The notes under the pieces were generated by a model. That model worked only from the letters and a program-made list of their open reading frames with translations. It was not told where the DNA came from and searched no databases. This document shows positions 6,366 through 11,773 of a stretch of DNA of 11,773 bases, piece by piece (within the stretch, counting starts at the first letter, position 1; every line of letters starts with the position of its first letter). The DNA comes from an uncultured Christensenellaceae bacterium (GTDB lineage: Bacteria > Bacillota > Clostridia > Christensenellales > MGBC116941). The translations under genes and the position numbers were made by a program. Where the stretch lies: NCBI GenBank assembly GCA_910585035.1, contig CAJUEF010000005.1:59057-70829 (forward strand), written 5' to 3'.

Positions 6366-6623
6366 TTAATTTCCCTCCGTTTCCCATGGCCAAGGGGTTT
6401 TTACCCATGCCCATTTACCTGTGCTTACCACATTGTCTGCAGTGAGCGGGCCAAAGTTAGCTGTATATTCTTTAACCGCCTGCTGTCTCACTGTTTTATA
6501 CCTTTCATACTGTGCAAGAGCCTCCTGATCTGTAGGATGGGTGTCAAGATACAGGTTTATGTCATTAATTGCGAAGGAGACGGTGTTTATAACTTTCATC
6601 AGTTTTTCTTTTTCAATTGACAT
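6366..6623 (-). CDS. cotJB: Spore coat protein CotJB
   Basis: This 85-residue protein is of the length typical for CotJB. It has an N-terminal helix (KLMKVINTVSFAINDINLYLDTHP), a central QEALAQYERYKTVRQQAVKEY helix and a conserved aromatic tail (GPLT, then WAWVKTPWPWE). In Bacillus the CotJA, CotJB and CotJC proteins depend on one another for assembly into the inner coat; CotJB itself has no known catalytic role. The ATG at 6623 is preceded by AAGGAAG, which lies in the last codons of cotJA. The gap to cotJA is 3 bases, so the two genes are tightly coupled. Confidence 0.94.
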   Translation of the reverse strand: MSIEKEKLMKVINTVSFAINDINLYLDTHPTDQEALAQYERYKTVRQQAVKEYTANFGPLTADNVVSTGKWAWVKTPWPWETEGN

Positions 6624-6626
6624 TTA

Positions 6627-6842
6627 TTAACACTTCCTTCCCAAAAATGGTTTGTTTAGCTCAGAGAAAATAGTTCCTACCTCTAAAGCCTCGCATGGCT
6701 CAAGGGGAGTTTCCCAGTATTGCCACGGTACATATGCCATAGCAAGGGGATTTGCATTTACGGTATCAACGGAATAAAGGTTGCAGGAACTGCTGCATCC
6801 AAAATCTGTTGTCTGTTTGAAGTTGTTGCGATTTCTATTCAA
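6627..6842 (-). CDS. cotJA: Spore coat associated protein CotJA
   Basis: This 71-residue protein carries the CotJA core LAMAYVPWQYWE, followed by ALEVGTIFSELNKPFLG. The open frame extends upstream to 6941, but the added residues are coded by palindrome and promoter sequence. The chosen start is a TTG at 6842 with AAAGGAG 7 bases before it, giving MNRNRNNFKQ. A Cys-containing segment (FGCSSSC) precedes the core, and the chain ends in Cys; disulfide or metal binding is possible but unproven. It is the first gene of the cotJABC operon, which is expressed in the mother cell during sporulation in known spore formers and encodes inner coat components. Confidence 0.9.
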   Translation of the reverse strand: MNRNRNNFKQTTDFGCSSSCNLYSVDTVNANPLAMAYVPWQYWETPLEPCEALEVGTIFSELNKPFLGRKC

Positions 6843-6872
6843 AATGATTCTCCTTTCACATTTACTCATTAT

Positions 6873-6899
6873 TATGTTATGGTGATTATAAAAAAAGGT
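6873..6899 (-). promoter_or_regulatory. Possible mother-cell sigma promoter of cotJABC
   Basis: On the minus strand AC (6898-6899), 16 bases and CATAACATA (6873-6881) match the sigma-K pattern AC-N16-CATAnnnTA. Bacillus cotJ is sigma-E dependent, and the same -10 is only a partial match to the sigma-E form CATACAnT. The start would be about 25 bases before the cotJA ribosome binding site. No sigma-A-like promoter was seen here. Short consensus motifs make this tentative. Confidence 0.35.
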
Positions 6900-6914
6900 G
6901 AAAGAATAAATATA

Positions 6915-6945
6915 TATAGTGCTACACAAATTGTGTAGCACTATA
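6915..6945. repeat. 31-bp perfect palindrome, copy A
   Basis: Arms of 15 bases (TATAGTGCTACACAA and its complement) surround a single A. The core at 6918-6943 matches 23 of 26 bases with copy B at 6994-7019. It lies just upstream of the putative cotJ promoter and downstream of the ABC-F gene. In the direction of ABC-F transcription it is followed by TATATATTTATT, so it might act as a weak terminator; an operator or a small dispersed repeat are alternatives. Confidence 0.75.
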
Positions 6946-6959
6946 TTAAATATATGTAT

Positions 6960-6983
6960 AAAAACTGTAAATTAATAGTTTTT
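6960..6983. repeat. AT-rich inverted repeat between palindromes A and B
   Basis: AAAAACT (6960-6966) and AGTTTTT (6977-6983) are perfect 7-base arms around a 10-base loop. On its own this is a weak structure. It lies midway between the two larger palindromes. Confidence 0.35.
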
Positions 6984-6993
6984 CACTAACTAC

Positions 6994-7018
6994 AGTGTTA
7001 CACAAAATGTGTGGCACT
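6994..7018. repeat. Imperfect palindrome, copy B, overlapping the ABC-F stop codon
   Basis: AGTGTTACACA and TGTGTGGCACT flank AAA; two G-T pairs replace the perfect pairing seen in copy A. The direct match to copy A extends to 7019, so the repeat includes the ABC-F stop codon (7017-7019). On the plus strand it is followed by a T-run that lies inside the ABC-F coding end, which would make a terminator against antisense transcription. Confidence 0.7.
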
Positions 7019-8498
7019 AATTTTTTTCTAAAGTCAGCAGGCGTGTTGCAACATTTTCAATAAATGCACTGTCATGCTCCACTAATAATATAGATGGTTT
7101 ACAGCTTAAAATAAGCTCTTCAAGCTGTATGCGTGATATTACATCCAGATAATTCAAAGGCTCATCCCACAAATATAAATGCGCCTTAGTGCAAAGGGAT
7201 GCCGCAATTGCAGCTTTTTTTCGCTGTCCCTGACTAAAGCTTTCAAGAGGAGTTTCAAAGCAGCTGCGGTTAAAACCAAGTTTTCTAAGGATGGTTTTAA
7301 AAAGAGTTTCATCAGCTCCTATGCTCATTATATAGTCTTTTAGTTTACCGGATAAAAATGATACGTCTTGGGGAAGGTATGATATTCTAAGGGCGTTAGG
7401 TTTTATTAGCTTTCCTGAAGTCGGCTTAAGTTCACCATTAATTAACTTTAGTAAAGTTGATTTACCGCATCCATTGCCGCCTGTAATTGCAATGCGTTCC
7501 CTTGGATTTATGGTGAAATTTATATTGTTTAAAACAGTTCGATCGCCATATGAAAATGATAAATTATCCAAGGTAACAAGGCGCTTAAAGGGGCAGTTTT
7601 GCGGTGAAATTGAAAGAGAAGGTATGGATTCATAGTTTTTAAGCAGTTGTTTTTTGCTTTCCATATCCCTTTCCATATGCTTAATGGCAACTTGAGATTT
7701 TTTAGCCATTTTTGCTGCCATATGCCCTATATGACCCCTGTCGGGACGGAGCCCAGAGGCCCTTGAACCTTTTTTCGTTTTTTCTATTTTGTCAGACCAG
7801 CGCTGTTTTTCCTCGGCAGCTTTTGATAACTTTTCAATTTGCGTTTTAAGGCGTTTATTTTCTTCAATTTCGCTTTGCTGCTTTTTATCGAATTCTCTTT
7901 GCCATGAAGAAAAGTTGCCTTTGTGAAGAGAGATGTTATCTTTATTTATGGAAAGAACATGGTCAATGCATCCATCTAAAAAGCTTCTGTCATGGCTGAT
8001 TACAATAAATCCTTGTTTAGAGTTTAAATATTTTGAAACAACTTTTCTGCCGGAAGAGTCTAGGTGGTTGGTTGGCTCGTCAATAAGCAAAAAAGAGTTT
8101 TCTCTGGAAAACATAAGGGCCAGCTGCAGTTTAGTCTGTTGTCCGGAACTAAGCAGATTAAAAGGCATATATATTAAATTTTCATCCAGTCCCATTAGAT
8201 TTATTTCCCGTACAAGCTTCCACTGCTCCAAATCAGGATATACTGATTTTAAAGCGTCAATTGCAAGGGCATCTTTATCTTTTATGTCGTAGGGAAAGTA
8301 TTCAAAGGACAGGGGAGAATGTATTGACCCGGAATATTCATAGTCACCTTTAATGAGCTTTAAAAGGGTTGTTTTGCCTCTGCCGTTTCTGCCTATTAAA
8401 CCTAGCTTCCAAGATGAATCAAGGCTTAAGGATATGTTATTAAAAAGTATAGTATTTCCAAATCCAAAATATAGATTTGAAATTATGATTTTAGACAT
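7017..8498 (-). CDS. Lsa/CplR-like ABC-F ribosomal protection protein
   Basis: This 493-residue protein is the typical length of the Lsa group. It has two nucleotide-binding domains and no membrane segments. Domain 1 has Walker A GRNGRGKTT (36-44), signature LSSGQQTKLQLA and Walker B FLLIDEPTNHLD. Domain 2 has Walker A GGNGCGKST (about 338), signature FSQGQRKKAAIA and Walker B LYLWDEPLNYLDVISR, a form common in Lsa/Vga/CplR proteins. The linker between them (about 200-300) is a charged helical hairpin with KGSRASGLRPDRGHIGHMAAKM at the tip, the part that reaches toward the peptidyl-transferase centre. Such proteins bind the E site of stalled 70S ribosomes and dislodge lincosamides, pleuromutilins or streptogramin A; the exact spectrum cannot be read. 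GGAGGTG lies 7 bases before the ATG. Expression appears to be controlled by a leader attenuator. Confidence 0.92.
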   Translation of the reverse strand: MSKIIISNLYFGFGNTILFNNISLSLDSSWKLGLIGRNGRGKTTLLKLIKGDYEYSGSIHSPLSFEYFPYDIKDKDALAIDALKSVYPDLEQWKLVREINLMGLDENLIYMPFNLLSSGQQTKLQLALMFSRENSFLLIDEPTNHLDSSGRKVVSKYLNSKQGFIVISHDRSFLDGCIDHVLSINKDNISLHKGNFSSWQREFDKKQQSEIEENKRLKTQIEKLSKAAEEKQRWSDKIEKTKKGSRASGLRPDRGHIGHMAAKMAKKSQVAIKHMERDMESKKQLLKNYESIPSLSISPQNCPFKRLVTLDNLSFSYGDRTVLNNINFTINPRERIAITGGNGCGKSTLLKLINGELKPTSGKLIKPNALRISYLPQDVSFLSGKLKDYIMSIGADETLFKTILRKLGFNRSCFETPLESFSQGQRKKAAIAASLCTKAHLYLWDEPLNYLDVISRIQLEELILSCKPSILLVEHDSAFIENVATRLLTLEKN

Positions 8499-8521
8499 AT
8501 AAGTTCACCTCCAAAGAACAT

Positions 8522-8555
8522 AAAAAAGCCACAGAAAAGATTTTCTGTGGCTTAA
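8522..8555 (-). terminator. Intrinsic terminator in the ABC-F leader
   Basis: In the minus-strand RNA AAGCCACAGAAAA (8541-8553) pairs with UUUUCUGUGGCUU, followed by a U-run ending at 8522. It is a 13-bp perfect inverted repeat around two bases, so the loop opens by a few A-U pairs. It lies after the leader ORF and only about 10 bases before the ABC-F ribosome binding site. It would stop transcription before the coding region unless it is disrupted. Confidence 0.88.
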
Positions 8556-8661
8556 AAGCTATAAATTCTTTTCCTGCAAAGGACTGCACTTAAAATACCT
8601 CTTAATAAATATATTAAAAGAGTAATGTTATTTCACTTATTAAAGCACAGTCGTAATTAAA

Positions 8662-8685
8662 TTATTTGCAGGAAGTAATTTTCAT
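8662..8685 (-). CDS. Leader peptide of the ABC-F gene (7 codons)
   Basis: ATG at 8685 to TAA at 8662 encodes MKITSCK. An AAGGAG at 8698-8703 precedes it with a 12-base gap, longer than ideal but usable. Its last codons (TCC TGC AAA) are the left half of a perfect 10-base inverted repeat with 8571-8580, which links its translation to the fold of the leader. It is too short to be called from coding statistics; the case rests on the ribosome binding site, the position before an attenuator, and the overlap with the pairing segment. Such short peptides are known sensors upstream of ABC-F and erm genes. Confidence 0.6.
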   Translation of the reverse strand: MKITSCK

Positions 8686-8714
8686 ATTTATATATTTCTC
8701 CTTATAATAATGTT

Positions 8715-11186
8715 TTAATTCAAGTAATTAAGAGGGTTTACGGCTGAGCCGTTTTTCCTTACTTCAAAGTGAAGATGAGGTCCTGTGGATACTCCGGTAG
8801 AACCTACAAGAGCGATTAAATCACCTTTTTGTACCTTTTGCCCTCGTTTAACCTTGAGACTTAAACAATGACCATATCTTGTAGTCATACCTCCGCCATG
8901 GTTTATTTCAACTAAATTACCATAGCCGCCGCTATAACTTGATATTGTAACTGTTCCGCTTTGGGCAGCATAAATAGGCGTTCCTGATGCTATTGCAAGG
9001 TCTACACCTCTATGGTAAGATGAAGCGCCACGTTTAGGTGACTTTCTGCGTCCGAACTGAGAGGAAATACGTGCGCCTGTAACCGGCCATCTGTATCCGG
9101 AGCCCGAGGTTTCTGCAGGCTGAGACTGGTTTGTAGCGTCTGTTTGCTCGGATTTTTGTTCAGGAGATTCTTTTTCCTTTGTACCAACTTTAACTACTTT
9201 GTTTACAGGTTCCTCAATGGTATCGTCAGAAATAGGGGTTTTCACGGCAATTACGTTGTTTTCGTAATCATATTTTGTGATTTCCTGCCTTATACCTTCT
9301 TTACCCTGCTGGGTAGTTTTGGTTTCGCCTACATAAAGCTCATCAGTCTTTTCCTCAATTGTCTTAAAGGCAATATCCTCGGTGTAGGTTACTTCGCGGC
9401 TGAAGCTAAGCTTCATTGGACCGGACATTTTTACTATGAGTATATCCTGGTCTATACCTATGGTTGAATCCTCAAGGAGGTCAGGGTTAGGAACCATAAG
9501 CTCCGTGAGAGTAAGGTTTTCACGTTTTGCAATTTTATATAAGTTGTCGCCCTCTACTACGCTGTAAGTCTTTGGTGAGCTACCGTAAAACAATACTGTT
9601 TTAAGTTCATTAATGTTTTTTGAAACGGTTATTTTATTCTCATACTTATTAAGTGGATTTAGCTGAATAGCGGTTGCATGAGTTGTGCTTTCACCGTCCT
9701 GCGCCTGGGTGGTTGTTTGCTCAGCGGTAGTTTCCTTTGATGTTTCTTCAACTGTTGCAAAAGTCTCCTCAGGCTGCTGTTCACCACCCTGCTCATTTAC
9801 TTGTTCTTCCACCGGTTTTGTGGTTTTCTTTTCGGTGTAAATATTTTCTTTAATCTCATCCCTTGTAAGTTCTCTTATTTCATATGGACTGGTAAATCGC
9901 AGGTTAGTAAGAGAACCCTGTTCTTCCAAGGTTTTATAATGAGCAAGAAAATCATCTATAGCTTCCTCTATTTTACCTTGCTGATTTGAAGCGGCAACAA
10001 GATTGCCGTTAACAAATATGCCATAAATGTCATCGGAAGCGAGGGCAGGTATAAGACCTTTGGCAGCAAAAACGCCGCCGGCAGCAATACCGCCTATTAC
10101 AAATACCACTGCTATTACAGCTGCAACAATCTTTCTTGGCATACCGGCAAATGGATTTTTAAACTTATTTTTATTACCTTTTACCTTTAAATTGTCATTC
10201 TGTTTTTTAGCTAAAGCTTTATTGTTTTTTTGCGCTTCTTTGATTTTGCCTGAAACCGAAATAATTTTAGATTTATTTGCACTGCCTTCTTTATTATCAG
10301 TATGCTGGATTTTTTCAGCAGCAGTTATTTCCGGTTTAGCACCTTTTCTTTCAAAGGTTTTCTGCAAAGGGGCGTCGTCATCTTCAAAAATAGGGTCAGA
10401 CGCAGTTTTTAAAGCTTCATCATCATCGTCATAAAATGCAAAGGATGGATTAAAGCCAGTGTTAAAGGCTTCTTCATCAATTTGATTTTCTTCACTGGTT
10501 GCCTTATGTTCGTTTTCTTTTAATATTGGTTCACTGTCAGCAAATTTATTTTCCAAAGGAATTTCTTTGGAATTTGAATTGTCTTCTGTTTTTTGCGCAA
10601 TGTCGGTTTCTTCTGTATTTGTTACCAAATCAATATCTAAATTTTCTTCCTTACTAACAGTTTCTTCTTTTGTTTCTTCATCTGCGTTAATTTCATTTAC
10701 ATCGCTTTCTTCAGCTTTGGAAGATACTTCCTCAGATTGGTCGGCAATACTTTCTGTTGCTTTATCTGCAGCTTGAACTAAAGCATCAACGTCCTCTTCA
10801 CTAATTTTACTTGATAAAGAAACATTTTCCTGTTGCGTCAGCTTTTGAGCAGGCTGATCTTCAGAAACTGTTTTTTCACCGGTTTCATTTATTTTATCAT
10901 CATTATTATCGTTTATTTTGGATGAGGCGCCCGTTAACAAATCTTCTGTTAATTCATTATTTTCCAAAACTTTATTGCTGTTTTCTGCGTTGTTCTTATT
11001 TTCTTTAAGAGCATTTGCAGTTGCCTCAGTTTCTATATTGTCAAAATGTTCTTTGATATTGCTTATGAATTCCATAAGTGAAGCGGCTTTTGCTTTGCTG
11101 TTTTCAGAAAGAGATGTCTCTTCCTGAGAGTTTACATCAGGATTGGAATTATGTTTGTTATTGTTAAATTCGCTTTTATTAGCCAT
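8715..11186 (-). CDS. Membrane-anchored LysM-G5-M23 peptidase with long acidic N-terminal region
   Basis: This is an 823-residue cell-wall enzyme. The start at 11186 (MANKSEFNNN) was chosen over an ATG four codons earlier because GGAG, 6 bases upstream, overlaps those codons. Residues 1 to about 330 are low-complexity and rich in Glu, Asp, Ser, Asn and Lys. A basic stretch (KNKFKNPFAGMPRK, about 340-352) precedes one membrane helix (about 353-383), placing the N-terminus inside and the rest outside. Outside are a region with NGNLVAASNQQ, a Thr/Glu/Gln-rich linker, a LysM domain (about 537-585, YSVVEGDNLYKIAKREN), a G5-like domain (about 590-665, ending VNKVVKVGTKE), and an M23/LytM domain (about 697-823). 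HRGVD and GPHLHFEV contain the zinc ligands and catalytic His, so it should be an active endopeptidase that cuts peptidoglycan cross-bridges or stems. No terminator separates it from the ABC-F leader. Confidence 0.92.
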   Translation of the reverse strand: MANKSEFNNNKHNSNPDVNSQEETSLSENSKAKAASLMEFISNIKEHFDNIETEATANALKENKNNAENSNKVLENNELTEDLLTGASSKINDNNDDKINETGEKTVSEDQPAQKLTQQENVSLSSKISEEDVDALVQAADKATESIADQSEEVSSKAEESDVNEINADEETKEETVSKEENLDIDLVTNTEETDIAQKTEDNSNSKEIPLENKFADSEPILKENEHKATSEENQIDEEAFNTGFNPSFAFYDDDDEALKTASDPIFEDDDAPLQKTFERKGAKPEITAAEKIQHTDNKEGSANKSKIISVSGKIKEAQKNNKALAKKQNDNLKVKGNKNKFKNPFAGMPRKIVAAVIAVVFVIGGIAAGGVFAAKGLIPALASDDIYGIFVNGNLVAASNQQGKIEEAIDDFLAHYKTLEEQGSLTNLRFTSPYEIRELTRDEIKENIYTEKKTTKPVEEQVNEQGGEQQPEETFATVEETSKETTAEQTTTQAQDGESTTHATAIQLNPLNKYENKITVSKNINELKTVLFYGSSPKTYSVVEGDNLYKIAKRENLTLTELMVPNPDLLEDSTIGIDQDILIVKMSGPMKLSFSREVTYTEDIAFKTIEEKTDELYVGETKTTQQGKEGIRQEITKYDYENNVIAVKTPISDDTIEEPVNKVVKVGTKEKESPEQKSEQTDATNQSQPAETSGSGYRWPVTGARISSQFGRRKSPKRGASSYHRGVDLAIASGTPIYAAQSGTVTISSYSGGYGNLVEINHGGGMTTRYGHCLSLKVKRGQKVQKGDLIALVGSTGVSTGPHLHFEVRKNGSAVNPLNYLN

Positions 11187-11217
11187 GTTATTCTCCATTA
11201 CAAAATTCTACAGAATT

Positions 11218-11246
11218 ATTTTATTACACTTTTGTAATAAATGCAA
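11218..11246 (-). promoter_or_regulatory. Possible promoter of the M23 peptidase gene
   Basis: On the minus strand TTGCAT (11241-11246), 17 bases and TAAAAT (11218-11223) would start transcription near 11211, about 25 bases before the ATG. The -35 is a weak match. The spacer is occupied by a 22-bp palindrome. Confidence 0.4.
11220..11241. repeat. 22-bp palindrome in the M23 promoter spacer, operator candidate
   Basis: TTTATTACA (11220-11228) and TGTAATAAA (11233-11241) are perfect 9-base arms around CTTT. The lack of a GC-rich stem and of a T-run makes a terminator unlikely. A position between -35 and -10 is typical of a repressor site. The regulator is unknown. Confidence 0.5.
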
Positions 11247-11314
11247 TATAATTTTAAACAAAAATTACATATTTTTTGGAAAAATTTTAAACTTCCTGTC
11301 GTATTTGTATGATA

Positions 11315-11740
11315 TTACTTTTCACATGCAGTTTTTACACTATAGGTTTCACCTGTTACAGAATTTTTAATTGATATTTCAATTAATTCCTTTTTATCCG
11401 GCAAATAATATTTTATGTCAATGGAATGAGTTTCTCCGGGTGGTACAGGTGTTGCGGCAATATCAACTTCATCATCCATTCGCACCAGCTCGCTGCCGCT
11501 TTGATATAGGGTAGGATTAAGGGCGCTTATAAATGAAATAGGTTCATTGCTGTAATTGGTAAATTCAAACCTAGTAACAAGTATATCAGTGTCTTCTCCT
11601 TTTTCTTCCAGGCGAAATCCAATATATTCGCCTTTATAATCGCCAAGGCGCCAGGTTTCAGTTTGCTGAGTAGAAGTGCAGCCTGAAAGTGCAATAGAAA
11701 TAATTGCTATAATAATTATAGTCAAAATAGATTTTTTCAT
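11315..11740 (-). CDS. DUF5067-like lipoprotein
   Basis: This is a 141-residue secreted lipoprotein. The ATG at 11740 has GGAGG 5 bases upstream; an in-frame TTG four codons earlier overlaps that site. A short basic start (MKKS) leads to a hydrophobic segment and the lipobox LSGC with C21 as the lipid-modified residue. The mature part begins TSTQQTETW and carries a beta-sandwich-like pattern: GEYIGFRLEE, ILVTRFEFTNYSNEPISF, TLYQSGSELVRMDD, then VPPGETHSIDIKYYL. The 'FTN-S-EP-SF' and 'Q-G-EL' elements resemble DUF5067, a family of surface lipoproteins in Firmicutes with no known function. It is on the same strand as the M23 gene with a 128-base gap, so a shared envelope role is possible but unproven. 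Confidence 0.8.
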   Translation of the reverse strand: MKKSILTIIIIAIISIALSGCTSTQQTETWRLGDYKGEYIGFRLEEKGEDTDILVTRFEFTNYSNEPISFISALNPTLYQSGSELVRMDDEVDIAATPVPPGETHSIDIKYYLPDKKELIEISIKNSVTGETYSVKTACEK

Positions 11741-11773
11741 AACATCCTCCAAAGGTTTAATAGTAGTTCTTTA

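Larger units (their letters stand above)
8499..8703 (-). promoter_or_regulatory. Leader with alternative RNA structures (ribosome-mediated attenuator)
   Basis: In the minus-strand RNA three pairings compete. First, UUCCUGCAAA at the end of the leader ORF (8665-8674) pairs perfectly with UUUGCAGGAA (8571-8580). Second, inside this, GACUGUGCUU (8643-8652) pairs with AAGUGCAGUC (8582-8591), ten consecutive pairs including two G-U, enclosing a CUCUU/AAGAG hairpin (8599-8622). Third, CUGUGCUUUAA (8640-8650) can instead pair with UUAAGCCACAG (8545-8555), the rising arm of the terminator, in ten of eleven positions. The first two favour termination and the third is an antiterminator. A ribosome stalled on the leader ORF would disrupt the first pairing and favour readthrough. 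The pairings are seen; the mechanism is inferred by analogy with known ABC-F leaders. Confidence 0.7.

Noticed and set aside
6843..6941. CotJA starting at 6941 or 6869
   Set aside because: Those starts lie in palindrome or promoter sequence without a Shine-Dalgarno. The TTG at 6842 has AAAGGAG at ideal spacing.
6994..7030. Copy B palindrome as the intrinsic terminator of the ABC-F gene
   Set aside because: In the ABC-F direction it is not followed by a T-run. The T-run is on the other side, within the coding end, and no plus-strand gene reads toward it.
9144..11127. Plus-strand ORFs antisense to the M23 gene
   Set aside because: They are compositionally biased Ser/Phe/Leu-rich products mirroring the acidic, low-complexity region of the real gene. 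They have no ribosome binding sites or domains.

Overview
The window looks like chromosomal DNA from a low-GC, endospore-forming member of the Clostridia. The support is an AT-rich composition, strong AGGAGG-type ribosome binding sites with occasional TTG starts, a cotJABC spore-coat operon, a YjfB-type small protein, a Crp/Fnr regulator paired with a ferredoxin, and an Lsa/CplR-like ABC-F protein. A family or genus cannot be fixed from the sequence. No rRNA, tRNA, CRISPR array, transposase or phage gene was seen.

Layout from left to right. A partial NYN-domain (LabA/DUF88-like) protein runs off the left edge on the minus strand. It is divergent from nnrE-nnrD, a fused NAD(P)HX repair enzyme on the plus strand. 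A 12-bp bidirectional terminator separates nnr from a minus-strand group: a 58-residue YjfB-like protein, a TVP38/TMEM64 (VTT) membrane protein and a Crp/Fnr-type regulator. The regulator is divergent from a two-cluster ferredoxin-like protein, and the shared 123-base spacer holds overlapping back-to-back promoters plus a perfect GTTGTA-GT-TACAAC palindrome. Next comes a lone TetR-family gene whose own promoter is bracketed by two mirror-image operators. A second bidirectional terminator faces the minus-strand cotJA-cotJB-cotJC operon. Upstream of cotJA lie two near-identical palindromes, the second overlapping the stop codon of an ABC-F gene. The ABC-F gene is preceded by a long leader. Upstream of that are a large membrane-anchored LysM-G5-M23 peptidase and a small DUF5067-like lipoprotein.

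The most interesting element is the ABC-F leader (about 8499-8703, minus strand). It encodes a 7-codon peptide (MKITSCK) with a ribosome binding site. A 10-nt segment at the end of this small ORF pairs perfectly with a segment just before a strong intrinsic terminator, and another segment can pair either inside the leader or with the terminator's ascending arm. This fits a ribosome-mediated transcription attenuator in which drug-stalled translation of the leader peptide would let RNA polymerase reach the ABC-F gene. The principle is known for antibiotic-resistance ABC-F genes, but this leader peptide and pairing scheme were read from the sequence and may not have been described.

Most genes here are single transcription units with their own promoter and terminator. 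Only cotJABC is a clear tight operon. The window is therefore a set of separate housekeeping, sporulation, stress and antibiotic-protection units, not one integrated pathway.
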